Below, one piece after another: positions 36,996 through 47,785 of a DNA stretch of 64,000 nt (the first letter of the stretch is position 1; the number at the start of each line of letters is the position of its first letter). Source of the stretch: Lumbricus rubellus (taxonomy: Eukaryota > Annelida > Clitellata > Crassiclitellata > Lumbricidae); contig OX243814.1 in the NCBI GenBank assembly GCA_945859605.1, positions 24,720,686-24,784,685 on the forward strand. Direction: 5' to 3'. The notes under the pieces were generated by a model. It saw nothing but the letters and a program-made list of their open reading frames with translations. It had not been told where the DNA came from and ran no database searches. Position numbers and translations under genes: made by a program.

Positions 36996-37790
36996 TCAAA
37001 CTTCCCTGATGTGAAATCGAATCGCTAATTCCTCACCCCGAAGATTTAGTAGGTTCCCGTGTTGGTCTGTGAGCCTCGTTTCCATCGTTGAAATTGTAGA
37101 CAGCAAAATCGGGAGATATATCAAATTATGCGGCACTTCGATAATCTTGTAACCGGGGCCTACGTTTGGGAAAAAAGAATATATCACGTTTTCCGATGTT
37201 CCGTTAGTGTACGAAGACCCGATAATGTCGCTGGTCACTCTCAGGCTGCTTACACTCATTATATTTACCAAGTCCTCCGATTCGTTGTATCCGCCCGAAT
37301 AGATCCATCTGTTGAAACCTAGAACCTTTCCAATCGAATTCTTTGGCGTAAAGTCAACCATATAATCTGCTTCTATATTCACCACAGACCTCAGAGTATT
37401 GGTGTTTGGCGCTATTGAGATACAGTAATTTCCATTTACTCCATCGAAATGCCCATTCCCCTTCATGACTCTCTGTATATATTCGTTGATATCCGTTATT
37501 TCATAGCAACCCTCTGGAACTGCAATGTTTACCCAATCTGTGCTGGAATTCGGCGAATACCTGAAGCCGTTGTTTGTCGCATCGATATTAGGAAAAGAAT
37601 AGTACGTCTCGAGGGCAACTAAGGCCATTTCATATTTCTTATTCTTCTCCAGTTCAAGTAGTGGATTAAACTTCGTTCTGATTCGCGTGCTCTTTTCGCT
37701 TAGAAAAATGGAAAATGATGTTTTCGGTTCCGTGTTGCAGGCCGTCTTTTCCGTGTTTTCGGATATCTGTTTGAGAAGCGATGATTCCAT
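36996..37790 (-). CDS. Minor capsid (penton-like) protein
   Basis: A 264-residue protein starting MESSLLKQISENTEK (the longer frame upstream lacks an ATG and overlaps the ATPase end). Conserved blocks are STRIRTKFNPLLELEK, LETYYSFPNI, YEITDINEYIQRV and RGEELAIRFHIREV. It is 20 bp from the ATPase stop. Confidence 0.85.
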   Translation of the reverse strand: MESSLLKQISENTEKTACNTEPKTSFSIFLSEKSTRIRTKFNPLLELEKNKKYEMALVALETYYSFPNIDATNNGFRYSPNSSTDWVNIAVPEGCYEITDINEYIQRVMKGNGHFDGVNGNYCISIAPNTNTLRSVVNIEADYMVDFTPKNSIGKVLGFNRWIYSGGYNESEDLVNIMSVSSLRVTSDIIGSSYTNGTSENVIYSFFPNVGPGYKIIEVPHNLIYLPILLSTISTMETRLTDQHGNLLNLRGEELAIRFHIREV

Positions 37791-37810
37791 TTTTACTATA
37801 CAACACAATT

Positions 37811-38599
37811 TTACAATGGCGGATCCTCGATTATATAAAATTCGTCGAGTCCGCATCGGTATTTACCATTGTACTTGTCGCTAGTCAGGTCTAAAACCAC
37901 GAATCTATGAGGTTGCTCCCATACTGTTTTGCATAGTTTTCGAAATTCATCTTTCGACATGTCTGTACTCACATGATCGTTGTAAATATGATTACAATTT
38001 TTCAGGTCTTGTTTGAACAGGCAAATAAAGTTCGCATTTTCTCTGATTGTTTGGCGCGGTAATTTGAAATAATTTTGGGCGAGGTAAAAACAATCTACAT
38101 TGCTATGCCTCCCCCGATTGTAATACGTTTCGCATTTGTTTTGTTTTTCCAATTGAAGATCATCAAAAATCATCAGGTTCTTCTTTTCAGCGCTCAAATC
38201 TCTCGGGTCTGGTACATCATCGGCGCTCTCAAAGAACTTGGCAATTATATCGGATTTAGCTTCTGAGTTTTTTGCCATTTCCTCCATAACAAGGTCTGGT
38301 GACGCATTTAGGCCCACGATTTCATCTCGGTGCTCGAACAACCGAACGATCGCTGCTTTCGGTAATTTTTCTTCGTATGCTTTTTTGATAATACGATATT
38401 CCGGTTGAAACAGAGAAGTGCCGAATACTTGTAAGTTATTATAATCCAACCAGTCTGGCCTGAGTAAAAGATTGAGAAGAAGCGTTGTTTTTCCGCACGC
38501 CGATTTCCCAACTATCAAACCACGTATGCTTTTTGGTAACAACGGATTATTGAATCTTTTCGAGAGCGCTGTGCCCCAACTCATATCTCTAATCTCCAT
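37811..38599 (-). CDS. ATP: Genome-packaging ATPase (FtsK/HerA type)
   Basis: A 262-residue ATPase with Walker A GKSACGKT (about 31-38), Walker B NLMIFDD and RHSNVDCFYLAQNYFKLP. It diverges from the PLA2-like gene across a 29-bp AT-rich spacer (38600-38628). Confidence 0.93.
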   Translation of the reverse strand: MEIRDMSWGTALSKRFNNPLLPKSIRGLIVGKSACGKTTLLLNLLLRPDWLDYNNLQVFGTSLFQPEYRIIKKAYEEKLPKAAIVRLFEHRDEIVGLNASPDLVMEEMAKNSEAKSDIIAKFFESADDVPDPRDLSAEKKNLMIFDDLQLEKQNKCETYYNRGRHSNVDCFYLAQNYFKLPRQTIRENANFICLFKQDLKNCNHIYNDHVSTDMSKDEFRKLCKTVWEQPHRFVVLDLTSDKYNGKYRCGLDEFYIIEDPPL

Positions 38600-38628
38600 T
38601 TTAAAAATATATATTATTAAAAAACGAA
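38600..38628. promoter_or_regulatory. Bidirectional AT-rich promoter, element 2
   Basis: 29 bp with TATATATTATT between the ATGs of the divergent ATPase and PLA2-like genes. It is the counterpart of the 20-bp spacer in elements 1 and 3 but has a different sequence, so the compact divergent arrangement is conserved while the bases are not. Confidence 0.5.
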
Positions 38629-39153
38629 ATGTATTGCGTAAAATGTAAAAAACAGACCCAAACGAGAGATGTGCAGAACGCCGTGGCTAATAATGGGAGA
38701 TCGATGCTCAGAGGTGTTTGCGTCGTATGCGGGAAAACAAAAACTCAATTCGTGAAGGCGTCCGCTGTTGCGCAAGGTGGGGATCTAGTTAGTTCACCGA
38801 ACGCTGCCACTAGCAACATTAAATTACCTTGGGCTAAATTTCCGGGCGAATTACATTTGCCAGGCCATCAGTTTACTGGTCCCGGTACTAGACTAGATTT
38901 GCGTCTGAATCCCAACGAAACCCCCAAAGATTGGAGCAAACCTATAAACAGGGTAGATAGCGCTGCATATATTCATGACCTGGCATACAATCAACACACT
39001 GATACGGCTTCTAGGAATGTCGCTGATAGAGCAATGATAAACCAGCTGAATAATATACCTAATCCTAGCTTACGAGAACGCGTAGAGAGGGCGATAGTCA
39101 AACCCATCTTGTCAGCTAAAACAAGCCTAGGTTTGGGTTTAAAAAAAGCCTAG
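38629..39153 (+). CDS. Zinc ribbon + PLA2-like protein
   Basis: A 174-residue protein with a zinc ribbon (YCVKCKKQT ... CVVCGKTKTQ) at 1-45, GPGTRL and HDLAY in the PLA2-like domain, and the tail LGLGLKKA followed by TAG. The stop lies inside the region where the integrase frame (-1) is already open. See the slippery site at 39138. Confidence 0.82.
   Translation: MYCVKCKKQTQTRDVQNAVANNGRSMLRGVCVVCGKTKTQFVKASAVAQGGDLVSSPNAATSNIKLPWAKFPGELHLPGHQFTGPGTRLDLRLNPNETPKDWSKPINRVDSAAYIHDLAYNQHTDTASRNVADRAMINQLNNIPNPSLRERVERAIVKPILSAKTSLGLGLKKA
39138..39147 (+). other. Putative -1 frameshift slippery site (PLA2/integrase), element 2
   Basis: The sequence reads GGT TTA AAA AAA GCC TAG in the PLA2 frame, so T TTA AAA, a canonical X XXY YYZ heptamer, is in phase and two codons before the stop. 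A -1 slip leads to AGC CTA GAA and into integrase. The heptamer differs from those of elements 1 and 3 but sits at the same place. Confidence 0.7.
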
Positions 39154-40082
39154 AATTACAGCAGGACCTGAAATGGACTAATCAATTAGCGAATGAATTA
39201 CACAAACCAGTAGTGAGAAATTTTAGGACGAGGCGGGTCCGTGTTGGGGGGATTGACCAGATTTGGGCGGCTGATCTAATCGACATGCAGGCTTTCGCTA
39301 GAGATAATGATGGCATGAAATTTCTATTGACCGTCATAGATGTGTTTTCCAAGTATGGATGGATCGTTCCATTACATGACAAGAGTGGGAAGTCTACAGC
39401 TGATGGGTTCATGAAGATACTCGGGGGTGGTCGACAGCCAGTCAAAGTTTGGTGCGACAAAGGGAAAGAATTTTATAACAAAAATGTAAAGAATTTAGTC
39501 GAGTTGTATTCTACCGAGAACGAGAGCAAAAGTTCCATCGTAGAAAGATGGGTGCGTACGATGAAAGAGAAGATGTTCAAGTACTTCACAGCTAATTCAA
39601 CGAGAAGATATATCGATGTATTAGATGAGATGGTTAGTAATTATAATGACACGAGACATTCTTCGATCAAAATGACCCCCGCGAAGGCTAGTATGAAAGT
39701 GAACGAAAAGACTGTATTTATGAATTTATACGGCGATGAGATTTCAGAGCCTATTACACCAAAGTTTTCAGTCGGCGATCGAGTCAGAATAACTAAGAAG
39801 AAGAGCATTTTTGACAAAGGATATATACCTAGATGGACAGAGGAGGTTTTTGTAGTATCTCAGGTTCAATATACAGATCCGCCAACTTACAAGATCACTG
39901 ATTCTAATTCTGAGGAAATACAGGGGTCATTCTATGAGCAGGAGCTACAGAAAACAACTCAAGAAATATTTAGAATCGAAAAAGTGATTAGGAAACGCGG
40001 GAAGAAATGTCTCGTGAAGTGGTTGGGCTACCCAGACACGTTCAACTCGTGGATTAATAACGAAAACTTGATGACATTGTGA
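39144..40082 (+). CDS. INT: Polinton integrase (DDE) with C-terminal chromodomain, in -1 frame to upstream gene
   Basis: Core residues: Asp in WAADLIDM, Asp in WCDKGKEF, Glu in VERWVRT; a KFSVGDRVRI segment; a chromodomain (KCLVKWLGYPDTFNSW). No ATG precedes the first catalytic Asp. The first possible start in frame is GTG at 39213, but conserved residues upstream (LKWTNQLANELHKP, compare element 1) show that translation begins earlier, at the frameshift site. It ends about 30 bp before the right TIR. Confidence 0.92.
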   Translation, partial: KSLELQQDLKWTNQLANELHKPVVRNFRTRRVRVGGIDQIWAADLIDMQAFARDNDGMKFLLTVIDVFSKYGWIVPLHDKSGKSTADGFMKILGGGRQPVKVWCDKGKEFYNKNVKNLVELYSTENESKSSIVERWVRTMKEKMFKYFTANSTRRYIDVLDEMVSNYNDTRHSSIKMTPAKASMKVNEKTVFMNLYGDEISEPITPKFSVGDRVRITKKKSIFDKGYIPRWTEEVFVVSQVQYTDPPTYKITDSNSEEIQGSFYEQELQKTTQEIFRIEKVIRKRGKKCLVKWLGYPDTFNSWINNENLMTL

Positions 40083-40111
40083 GACGATTATGAAAAAATA
40101 TGTCGTGTTTG

Positions 40112-40700
40112 GAGAAAAAATAATAATGTTCGATTGATCCAAAGACGATTATAAACCAACGGTGTAAAATCGTTTGCGATATTGTAATCCCATATCTACG
40201 TCGTAGTCCGCTCACGCCCTTACATCACACGGGGGTGGGCTGCCATTGCGCCGACGACGAACGACGATGGTCTCACATGGCCCTTGTTGTCGATCCGGCC
40301 GTGGATTCTTGCATGGGCATTCATCGTCGCAGCATTCGCGGATGTGCGCGTCAATTTTAGCAATGAACGCCGCTTTCCACCGTCTTGTAAAATATCCATC
40401 CCGGCCGCTCGGCTCGGCGATTTTTCGTAATTCTGTAACTTTTTTCGAGTAGTCCATTTTACATACGCCAGAGAAAAATTTTTTTTACTTTTTTACTTTT
40501 TTACTTTTTTACTTTTTTTACTTTTTTACGACAGACGCCGAATATGAAAAAGTAAGGCTATATTGGTCAAACTGCGCGGGCACTCAATTTTTAAGGCTGT
40601 TTAGGTCAAATGGATGAAAGTAAAGGCTGTACTGGTCAGATTGGACGAAAGTCAAGGCTATACTGGTCGAATGTCCGAGCTTGCTACATTCTGTTCTACT
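40112..40700 (-). repeat. Right TIR of Polinton 2
   Basis: Inverse of 25318-25906 with no mismatch that I could find by eye. It carries the second copy of the 81-codon ORF. Confidence 0.96.
40212..40457 (-). CDS. Small SAP-like/basic ORF inside right TIR
   Basis: Identical to the ORF at 25561-25806 in the opposite orientation, as expected for the inverted repeat. At this end it points toward integrase rather than polymerase, so unlike the left copy it is not followed by the gene it resembles. Confidence 0.5.
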   Translation of the reverse strand: MDYSKKVTELRKIAEPSGRDGYFTRRWKAAFIAKIDAHIRECCDDECPCKNPRPDRQQGPCETIVVRRRRNGSPPPCDVRA

Positions 40701-41156
40701 TTTGTACTCATATTATTTTATTAATCTATCGGTAAGTGCTTCAATGTCACCCTGGCAAAAAGTGAATAAACGAAAAGTGATTGTGCAATACGGTAATTAT
40801 TGATTGCTGTAAACATGACGACAAGAATCGTAGGCAAGTGTTTGTTTTAAACTATAAAGTTCAAAGAGCTTAAATGCGATTTTAAGTTAATTCTATCTAA
40901 TATTTATATATATAGCCTATAGCGGTAGTTACTCCCAAGCCCGTGGTTAATTTCCAACTGAGACATCACACAGTAAATAGAAAGTTATTGTAAATGCTTA
41001 ATCTTTTACCCGTTTGCCCCGAGAATATCCGCTGAAAACGGGCTTAAAATTTAAAAATGAACTGGTAAAGGCTTAATTTAAATTCAGTTGCTAGCAGTGA
41101 CTATGAATTATAGCTGCAATAAATATAGGCTACATGTAGACCTAAGTTAAACATAC

Positions 41157-41260
41157 ACGTGTCTGAGCCCGGCTTCATAGTGACCGTACGATGTGGCTTT
41201 CTCGTATCCAGCGAAAACAGCAGCCACCGTTGCAACGAGTAAAACCAACAGGACCTTCAT
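41157..41260 (-). CDS. Host gene c, exon 1 (signal peptide exon)
   Basis: The ATG at 41260 begins MKVLLVLLVATVAAVFAG, then YEKATSYGHYEAGLRHV; the donor is GTATGT directly after. Exon 2 is at 24796-24991. The two exons are now 16.2 kb apart, of which 15.4 kb is Polinton 2. The divergent partner is gene d. Confidence 0.8.
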
Positions 41261-41349
41261 GATGACTTGTTCTGTCGACGGTAGATGACTATGTATCTTC
41301 GAAGAGAAGGCAGACTGAACTGTGATAACTGGCCACAAAAGGACGGACA

Positions 41350-41359
41350 TTTTATACTA
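41350..41359 (-). promoter_or_regulatory. TATA box of gene c
   Basis: TAGTATAAAA on the minus strand, followed by the ATCACAGTTCAGTCTG block; equivalent to the other four genes. Confidence 0.6.
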
Positions 41360-41672
41360 GACAACGTTCATAACGAGTGGCCTCGAATACCTGATATTTT
41401 ACCGACCGTTGTATGAATTGTTGACAACGTGTCATCCTCTACACAATGAAGAAGTCTACAGGGTCAATTATTTCAGGACTTACATGACACAGTAGTCAGC
41501 CAACAGTTACTGCTGCCGTCAGTCAATGACAATCGGCAACGTGTCCGACTGTCCGCCTCTGTCTCTGTTTCTATCTCATCTGTCTGAATAATGTAGGCCT
41601 ACCCTCTGTTGTCCAAAATGTCATACGTGCTTGAGTGCAGAATGTTGGACAGATGTTGCTGCCCGGTAGGCC

Positions 41673-41679
41673 TATATAA
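41673..41679 (+). promoter_or_regulatory. TATA box of gene d
   Basis: TATATAA in the context GGCCTATATAAGGTACGTTCC, almost the same as gene b, with the initiator block CAGTTCAGTCTG downstream. Confidence 0.7.
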
Positions 41680-41768
41680 GGTACGTTCCATCGTGGTCAT
41701 TTATCCCAGTTCAGTCTGCCTTCGCTTCAAAGATACGTAGTCATCTGCCGTCGACAGAACAAGTCATC

Positions 41769-43115
41769 ATGAAGGTCCTGTTGGTTTTACTCGTTGCAAC
41801 GGTGGCTGCTGTCTTCGCTGGATACGAGAAAGCCACATCGTACGGTCATTACGAACCAGGACTTAGACATGTGTAAGCTCAACTTGATCGGGAATTTAAA
41901 TAGTAGGCCTATTCAATAGAGTCACTATGCAATTACGATTTAAAAAATTAAAATTTAAGCAGTTTGATGTACGCCTACGTTCTCCTTCATAGGCTATATG
42001 TTTCGTTTTCTTTGATATTAAAATTATAATACAGACTTTTAGAGAAATTTATTCAGTGCATTATTCCTAAGTTCACGTTGATTACTGCACCGTTGATGAT
42101 GCCAGATGCTGTGGAGATTTTGTTATAATTATCAGTTTATTTTCTTGAAGAGTTTGAGCTCGAATGAGCACATTGAGCAGCAATCAATAAAAGGCAAAGC
42201 TTCCTGAGTTATTGTGCATAAATTATTGCTACACAACTACATTGCTGAATTTTAATCTTAAAAGATGTTATCCATCAGAAGATTTTTGAAGATGAAGAAT
42301 TGTTGCAAATTATAATTAATTAAAATTAAATCCAAAGTCACTTGTACACTGTGTCCCAATAAATCGGGCACCCTTTTTATAATATGAATAAAATATTGTC
42401 AAAATTTCAAAACTGTTAATTTATGAACGGCCCTCACTAAAAAATTACGTCATAGTGACGTCGTTAATTTACATATCGAAACCAAATGTGAACATAAATC
42501 GCTGTGTTCGGTACTTAACATTTGAATTCTCTGATGCAAATGACGTAACTGTGACGTCAATATTCATGCCAGAAACTTCATATTTGAATCAGTGTAAGAT
42601 AATTATCTCAGGATAAAAACAGTTTTCAAATTTTGAAAATCGATTACGATTTACCTGTTTTATTCAGATTATAAAAAGGGTGCCCGATTTATTGGGACAC
42701 AGTGTAGATAAGGCCTAAACCTAGTCTCACATGCAGAACTGCGACTTATAAAAGTTCGCTGAGTTCCATCTGTGAAACGAGCTTGTCTTGACAAAACAAA
42801 CTCAAATAACTTAAGGAGTTAGTAACGTACACAGAAATTGATTTTGCTGCTGGCCATTGACTTATTCCTTTGAAATAGGCCTACGCTATACGAAATTATT
42901 TAGTTGCTTTTATTTGAATAAACAGGCCAGATGGCGTTGCCTCCAACTACCAAAATGCCGCACGTCAACTCTACGTTAATCACGTGGCGGAACATGTGGG
43001 TTCTGGAACCGGAACTGCTCGATGGGAAGGCGTTCCTGGAACTGGAGGAAATTACGGTTACCATGGATACGGTGGTCACGGACGTAATCACGGATACGGA
43101 TATGCTGGATACTAA
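41769..43115 (+). CDS. Host gene d: small secreted Gly/Tyr-rich protein, two exons
   Basis: Exon 1 is 41769-41872 (signal peptide, YEKATSYGHYEPGLRHV) with donor GTAAGC; exon 2 is 42926-43115 after AACAG, phase 2. The mature part is PDGVASNYQNAARQLYVNHV, then VGSGTGTARWEGVPGTGG, then a Gly/Tyr/His tail ending GYGYAGY. A polyadenylation-like AATAAA follows at about 43203. The intron holds a mariner-like MITE (42347-42704). This is the only one of the five genes with no Polinton in or next to it, so it is the best reference copy. Confidence 0.87.
42347..42704. mobile_element. Mariner-like MITE in intron of gene d
   Basis: 358 bp with perfect terminal inverted repeats of about 32 bp (CACTGTGTCCCAATAAATCG inward) flanked by TA on both sides (42345-42346, 42705-42706). 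The interior is AT-rich with no coding capacity. Confidence 0.85.
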
Positions 43116-45955
43116 GCTTCTGATGACGACGTCGAATGGAAAGGAACTATCCAATGCTTGAACTGTATCGTCTCACTTTACCACGTGACTCTTAGGAAAC
43201 TCAATAAAAAATTTGATCAAATTCTCAATTGGTTTTCGATTTAATAAAATGTAAACTGAAGGTGTTCACAGCAAAGAAGTTGACCTTTTTGAACAAAACA
43301 GTTGTTTAAAAGCTGAAATTGGTAGGAAGATGAAATATGGACAAATGAAAAACAACTTATCATGCACATCATCTTCAGCAGTAGCTTCATTATCACATTG
43401 CACCCTTTGACCTCAGATCCCAAGTAGACTATAGATAATTCCCAACTTTACACTACGGTGCAGGAATTTGTTAGATGGCATGCATAAGCTTAGTCCTGAA
43501 TCACTGGTCGTTTTCACCAAGAATCGAGTTCGTGCGTGTGTGCAGTTTTTCTAATACTTAGTTCACTAGCTTTTCTAAGCATCTTAACGTTAATCGACTG
43601 TTGAAATAAGTTCTGTTACCTAGAGACTATGACTGCACCTTAATTTAAAGTGGTGATCAATTGTTATCATTTTACCTGTGACAACGGACATGCAGGAACC
43701 GGTAGATCTATTTAAATTACAAACAAAAGGAACTATCAACTCGTAGTGATGATGAATGCGAACGGATCTATTGGAACCCAAGAACAAGTGCACTTAGACT
43801 TAAGTAGGCATATTATAGAGTGTAGATGGCGCATAGTAATATTATCCACAACAATCCACCTGGAAATGTCTTCCTTAAGTTCAGAAGCGGATTTGATATT
43901 TGCTGGAAAACAATTTCATTAGGTTGAATAATTCCTTCCGTCTTGAGTGAGTGTTTGATTTCACAGAGATTCGATTGTTGAACTTTTTTTTGCACGCTTC
44001 TGTCAACGATATTTCTCGTCTGAAAGAACACATGCCTTTTGGGGTAATAGTTTGACCCATGAGGTTTTGGACAATTGGAAATTGAACTGTGTTCCCTATA
44101 TTGTGAGAAAGTTGAAATTGTAAACAAGTGTTCATGATAACATGCAATGTTTACTAACTGGTGAAATAGTTATGTTTGTTCTTAATGACACTTAACATCA
44201 AGTAGGTCAACGCAGAGAGCGCCTCTGAGTGGTTTCTTAAAGAAGCGTTATATACATTTTTTCAATCAATCATTCGGAAAAGGATAGAATGCAAGAAGTG
44301 TAAGGGTTGGTGTCATGACGAATGTAAGCATAACAGATAGACATTCAAAAAATTTGTTGACTTTGTTGTTAGTCTGTGATTAGGCCTAAAGTGAAAATGA
44401 CAATAAAGGCTTACAACATAAGATTGGATCTTTAGCTTGTCGTGTTTTGTATTAAGCTTACTTCGTGGCTTTAGGATCTTTTATATTTTGTTTCGCTCTC
44501 ATGCAGTTTAGAGCTTTAGTCTAAAAATACATGATTGCAATACCACTTGTCGTAGTCAATCTCCACTGTTCCAAGATGCCCATCCTATGGGCGTCTTCTA
44601 GTGTTGGGTTTCTAAGACGCCCATTTAGGAGGAGTCTACTTTTTCAATTTACACAATTGATCTTTTTGAATTACATGTAAGTTCTGCAGTTGCTGTTATT
44701 GTTTCATCAATTATTATGACTCTTTATATCAGGATAAGACATGTAGGCTACATCTTTTGGAATCCACACGGAAGGAAAGCACAATTTTCGCTAGTATGGG
44801 CATCCTGAAGCACTCTTCCCTAATCATGCTATTATCTGCTGAAATATAGCCTAACTAAACGATAAGGCAAATAGCGAAACGACGCTTTAGATAAGCTAGG
44901 TTTGGCCTTAGATGTCAGAACACAAGGACTTGCACTAAATTGCGTTTGTAGCCTATTTAGGCTACTAAGCAACCCCTTTCGTCATTAGACAGACGCCTAG
45001 CCCTATACTTTACATTAGGCTACAACAGTACAACAACCATAAATGACTAAAACTAGTGCAAAAAGCACATTATTCGTTGAATCAAAACAAATCCTACATG
45101 TATATTGTATAAGCTTACTGTTTTATATATTTTTAGAAACTTGTGATTATATAATTATAGCCTACCAGCGCTTAATAAATGTTTTAATACAATACAATAT
45201 ATAAATACCAACTGATCTAAAGAACATGAACACTACTCGTATCTACAAATGGAAACAGGCGAGGCATTGGGTCAATCATTAATAGTAATTAAATCATATC
45301 AATGTAATTAGCCTACACATCAACGCCAAGTGCCCGAATAAATATTCGGCAAAGATGAAGTCTCTCAAGTTTTGCAGAAAACTGTTATTGCATTTGGCGC
45401 CAAATTTTAGAATATGAAACTGCCGCTGAAGTGAGACATGTAAGTACCCAACGTGGAGTTGCAATCTTTTCACAAAATTGTCTCGATGGCATGACTTGTC
45501 GTGACCTGTGATAATGCTGTGGAAACAGCGTCATGGTGCTAAAGTTTAGATTGTTGGCGATATTTATCCTGGGGCGTGGCCGGTGTGTAGCCATAACTAT
45601 GATGGCTTTAAAAATTTGGATTTCATTCTTCAGCGAAGTGCTGCAGTAGATAAGGTTGACAGTAGCCTAACTATTGAGTCCTGAGATTGGAGTCAAGAAG
45701 ACGAGCAGAAACAAACTGGTGAAAATCGGTAAAACATTCCAAATAATACTATTCATAATCATCTTGCTCAGTTTATAATACGTAAAAAACACAGAACCAT
45801 CGTTTTTAATCTGACGTTTAATAAGTAAGCTTACATAATTTCATCAGTTTAAAAAATACTGGGAAATAAATGCTTGGATCATATCCATTGCAAGCCAATT
45901 TCTAGAGTTAGCCTACTCTGAGGTTACAGTTCCAATCATCGTCGAATGATTCAAC
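43116..45955. other. Host intergenic region downstream of gene d
   Basis: No gene recognised. Blocks match 20450-21720 and 24480-24600 (segmental duplication). A small inverted word, GATGCCCATC / GACGCCCAT, lies at about 44575-44620. The short open frames at 43813-44147 on the minus strand have no supporting motif. Confidence 0.5.
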
Positions 45956-47052
45956 CTAGTATCCATATCCATATCCGTGGTTGAGTCCGTGACCATCGTA
46001 GCCATATCCACTCTGTCCATGGTAGACGTAATTTCCACCAGTTCCAGGTACGCCTTCCCATCGAGCGGTTCCAGTTCCAGAACCCACTTTTTCAGCCACG
46101 TGATTCACGTACAGTTGACGTGCTGCATTTTGATAGTTGGAGGCAACGCCATCTGGCCTGTTAACAAAAAGGGCGAAGCGTTAAGCTATCTTTATCTTAC
46201 TGTTGCATTTGTATGGTTCTCTGTCCTTGCCAAGTAAACAGTTCCAAAATAATAATAATTATTATTAGGGACAGAACACTATGGAGACACTTCATAAGGG
46301 CCTCATCGTCAGGAAACTGATGGAGGAGAAGAAAGAAGAAAAATAATTACTATGATTAAAGGCATAGGCCTACAATTAATTTAACAGGAATGTGTAGGAA
46401 ATCGCTGAAGGCTTCAATCGTCAGCTCGACCAAGAGGTAGGCTTACAAATGAGTGATGTGCTATAATGCCATTTGTCTTCATGTTGGACAACTTGTCAAT
46501 AGACTGTAACCGAAGTAATTTTTGTAATAACTCTTACAGGCAGAACACTTCCAATGCATTGCTTCCTACGATGACCATGCGAACAACTATTTTATCAACA
46601 CTCATATTTTGCATCTATGCTAAAGGTGTCTCAATGCAACCCTGGCAAATGTGAATAGACAAAAATTAAATGTGTAGGCCTAATTGATTCAAGCTAACCT
46701 CCCTGAAAGCATAGGCATGTGTTTGTTTCTAAAAGTTGAAGCCCAGTAACAGGAAATTCGACAACAGTTTGATTCGAACTAATTTTACAGAAGGCAGTTT
46801 TCTAACTCGAGCGGATGGTTCTTTCAAACGGAAGAAAACAAAAAATAAATGGAAAGTTATTGGAAAAGTTTCATTTAAATTCATTTCCGCATAGTAGCTT
46901 ATGAATTAGCCTATAACTTCTATAGATACATGTATAAGTCGAACTTACACGTGTCTGAGTCCTGCTTCGTAGTGACCGTGTGATTCGGTTTTCTCGTATC
47001 CGGCAAAGACAGCAGCCACGGTAGCAACGAGTAAAACCAACAGGACCTTCAT
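45956..47052 (-). CDS. Host gene e: small secreted Gly/Tyr-rich protein, two exons
   Basis: Exon 1 is 47052-46949 (signal peptide, then YEKTESHGHYEAGLRHV) with donor GTAAGT; exon 2 is 46157-45956 after an ACAG acceptor, phase 2. The tail is the most diverged (HGQSGYGYDGHGLNHGYGYGY, stop). Polinton 3 begins 411 bp upstream of the ATG. By analogy with a/b and c/d, a plus-strand partner gene should lie beyond the element, outside this window. Confidence 0.85.
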
Positions 47053-47143
47053 GATGACTTGTTCTGTCGACGGCAGATGACTACGTCGTATCTTCGAATC
47101 GATATCAGACTGAACTGTGATCACTGACCACAACAGAACGAAC

Positions 47144-47152
47144 CTTTTATAG
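47144..47152 (-). promoter_or_regulatory. TATA box of gene e
   Basis: CTATAAAAG on the minus strand, followed by the GATCACAGTTCAGTCTG block; it remains on the gene side of the Polinton 3 insertion. Confidence 0.65.
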
Positions 47153-47463
47153 TTGACAACATCAGCTGAAAGAGAGACACACAGACAGATAGACAGACAG
47201 ACAGACAAAGAGAGAGAGGAGATTCGAAGACGAACATAAAGAGAGGCAGGCCTGATTCATCTAACTGCCTAATTGCAGGCATTTCACGTATATGCTACCT
47301 TCGCATGAATTGTTGGCAACGTGCCCTTCTCAACACAATGAAAAATCTGCGTGTGTCAATTTTTATGCATCATCGCTTGAGTGTCTGAACTATAGACTAG
47401 ATGGTCGTCAGTACTAATGGTTCAAATAATTCATTGTTTTGGTCACGTATAATGTATGACAAG

Positions 47464-47785
47464 AGTAGATGTAAAATTAATTCTTTGGGAATTTTTTCAT
47501 TGAAGAAACAATTAGCTAATAAATGAGTTTAAATGGTGCTAAAGGATTTTCTGGGATTTTTTTCATTGAAGAAAAAAGCCAGTTAAAATAGGGTTTAAAC
47601 CAGTTAAATTCTTAGTCTTTTTAATTTTCTAGGGGTCTTTTATTATTTCCTGAGGGGGGTGCTCGGTAGTACAGTGGATAGCGCGCTGGACTGTCGACTC
47701 AGCTATGATGAGTACACGGTCAGTGGATGATGAGACGGTGAGGGAGAGGATTGGCCACTGCCCTTTGGATGTCTTTTATTATTTC
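47464..47785 (+). repeat. Left TIR of Polinton 3
   Basis: 322 bp, inverse of 63655-63976 with a few mismatches and no visible indel. It contains the stretch GCTCGGTAGTACAGTGGATA, which looks like the D-arm/A-box part of a tRNA. Confidence 0.92.

Larger units (their letters stand above)
25318..40700. mobile_element. Polinton/Maverick element 2, complete
   Basis: A 15,383-bp element with 589-bp terminal inverted repeats that look identical and a perfect target duplication TTTGTA (25312-25317, 40701-40706). It starts AGTAGAACAGAATG. Order: TIR, polymerase, zinc protein, protease, fibre 1, fibre 2 on plus; then major capsid back to ATPase on minus; then PLA2-like and integrase on plus; TIR. All genes are open. 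Identical TIRs and intact genes suggest recent insertion or TIR homogenisation. It lies in the intron of host gene c. Protein similarity to elements 1 and 3 is clear but much lower than between those two. Confidence 0.96.

Noticed and set aside
37791..37856. Longer penton start in element 2
   Set aside because: The frame begins without an ATG and overlaps the ATPase stop; MESSLL at 37790 fits the paralogues.
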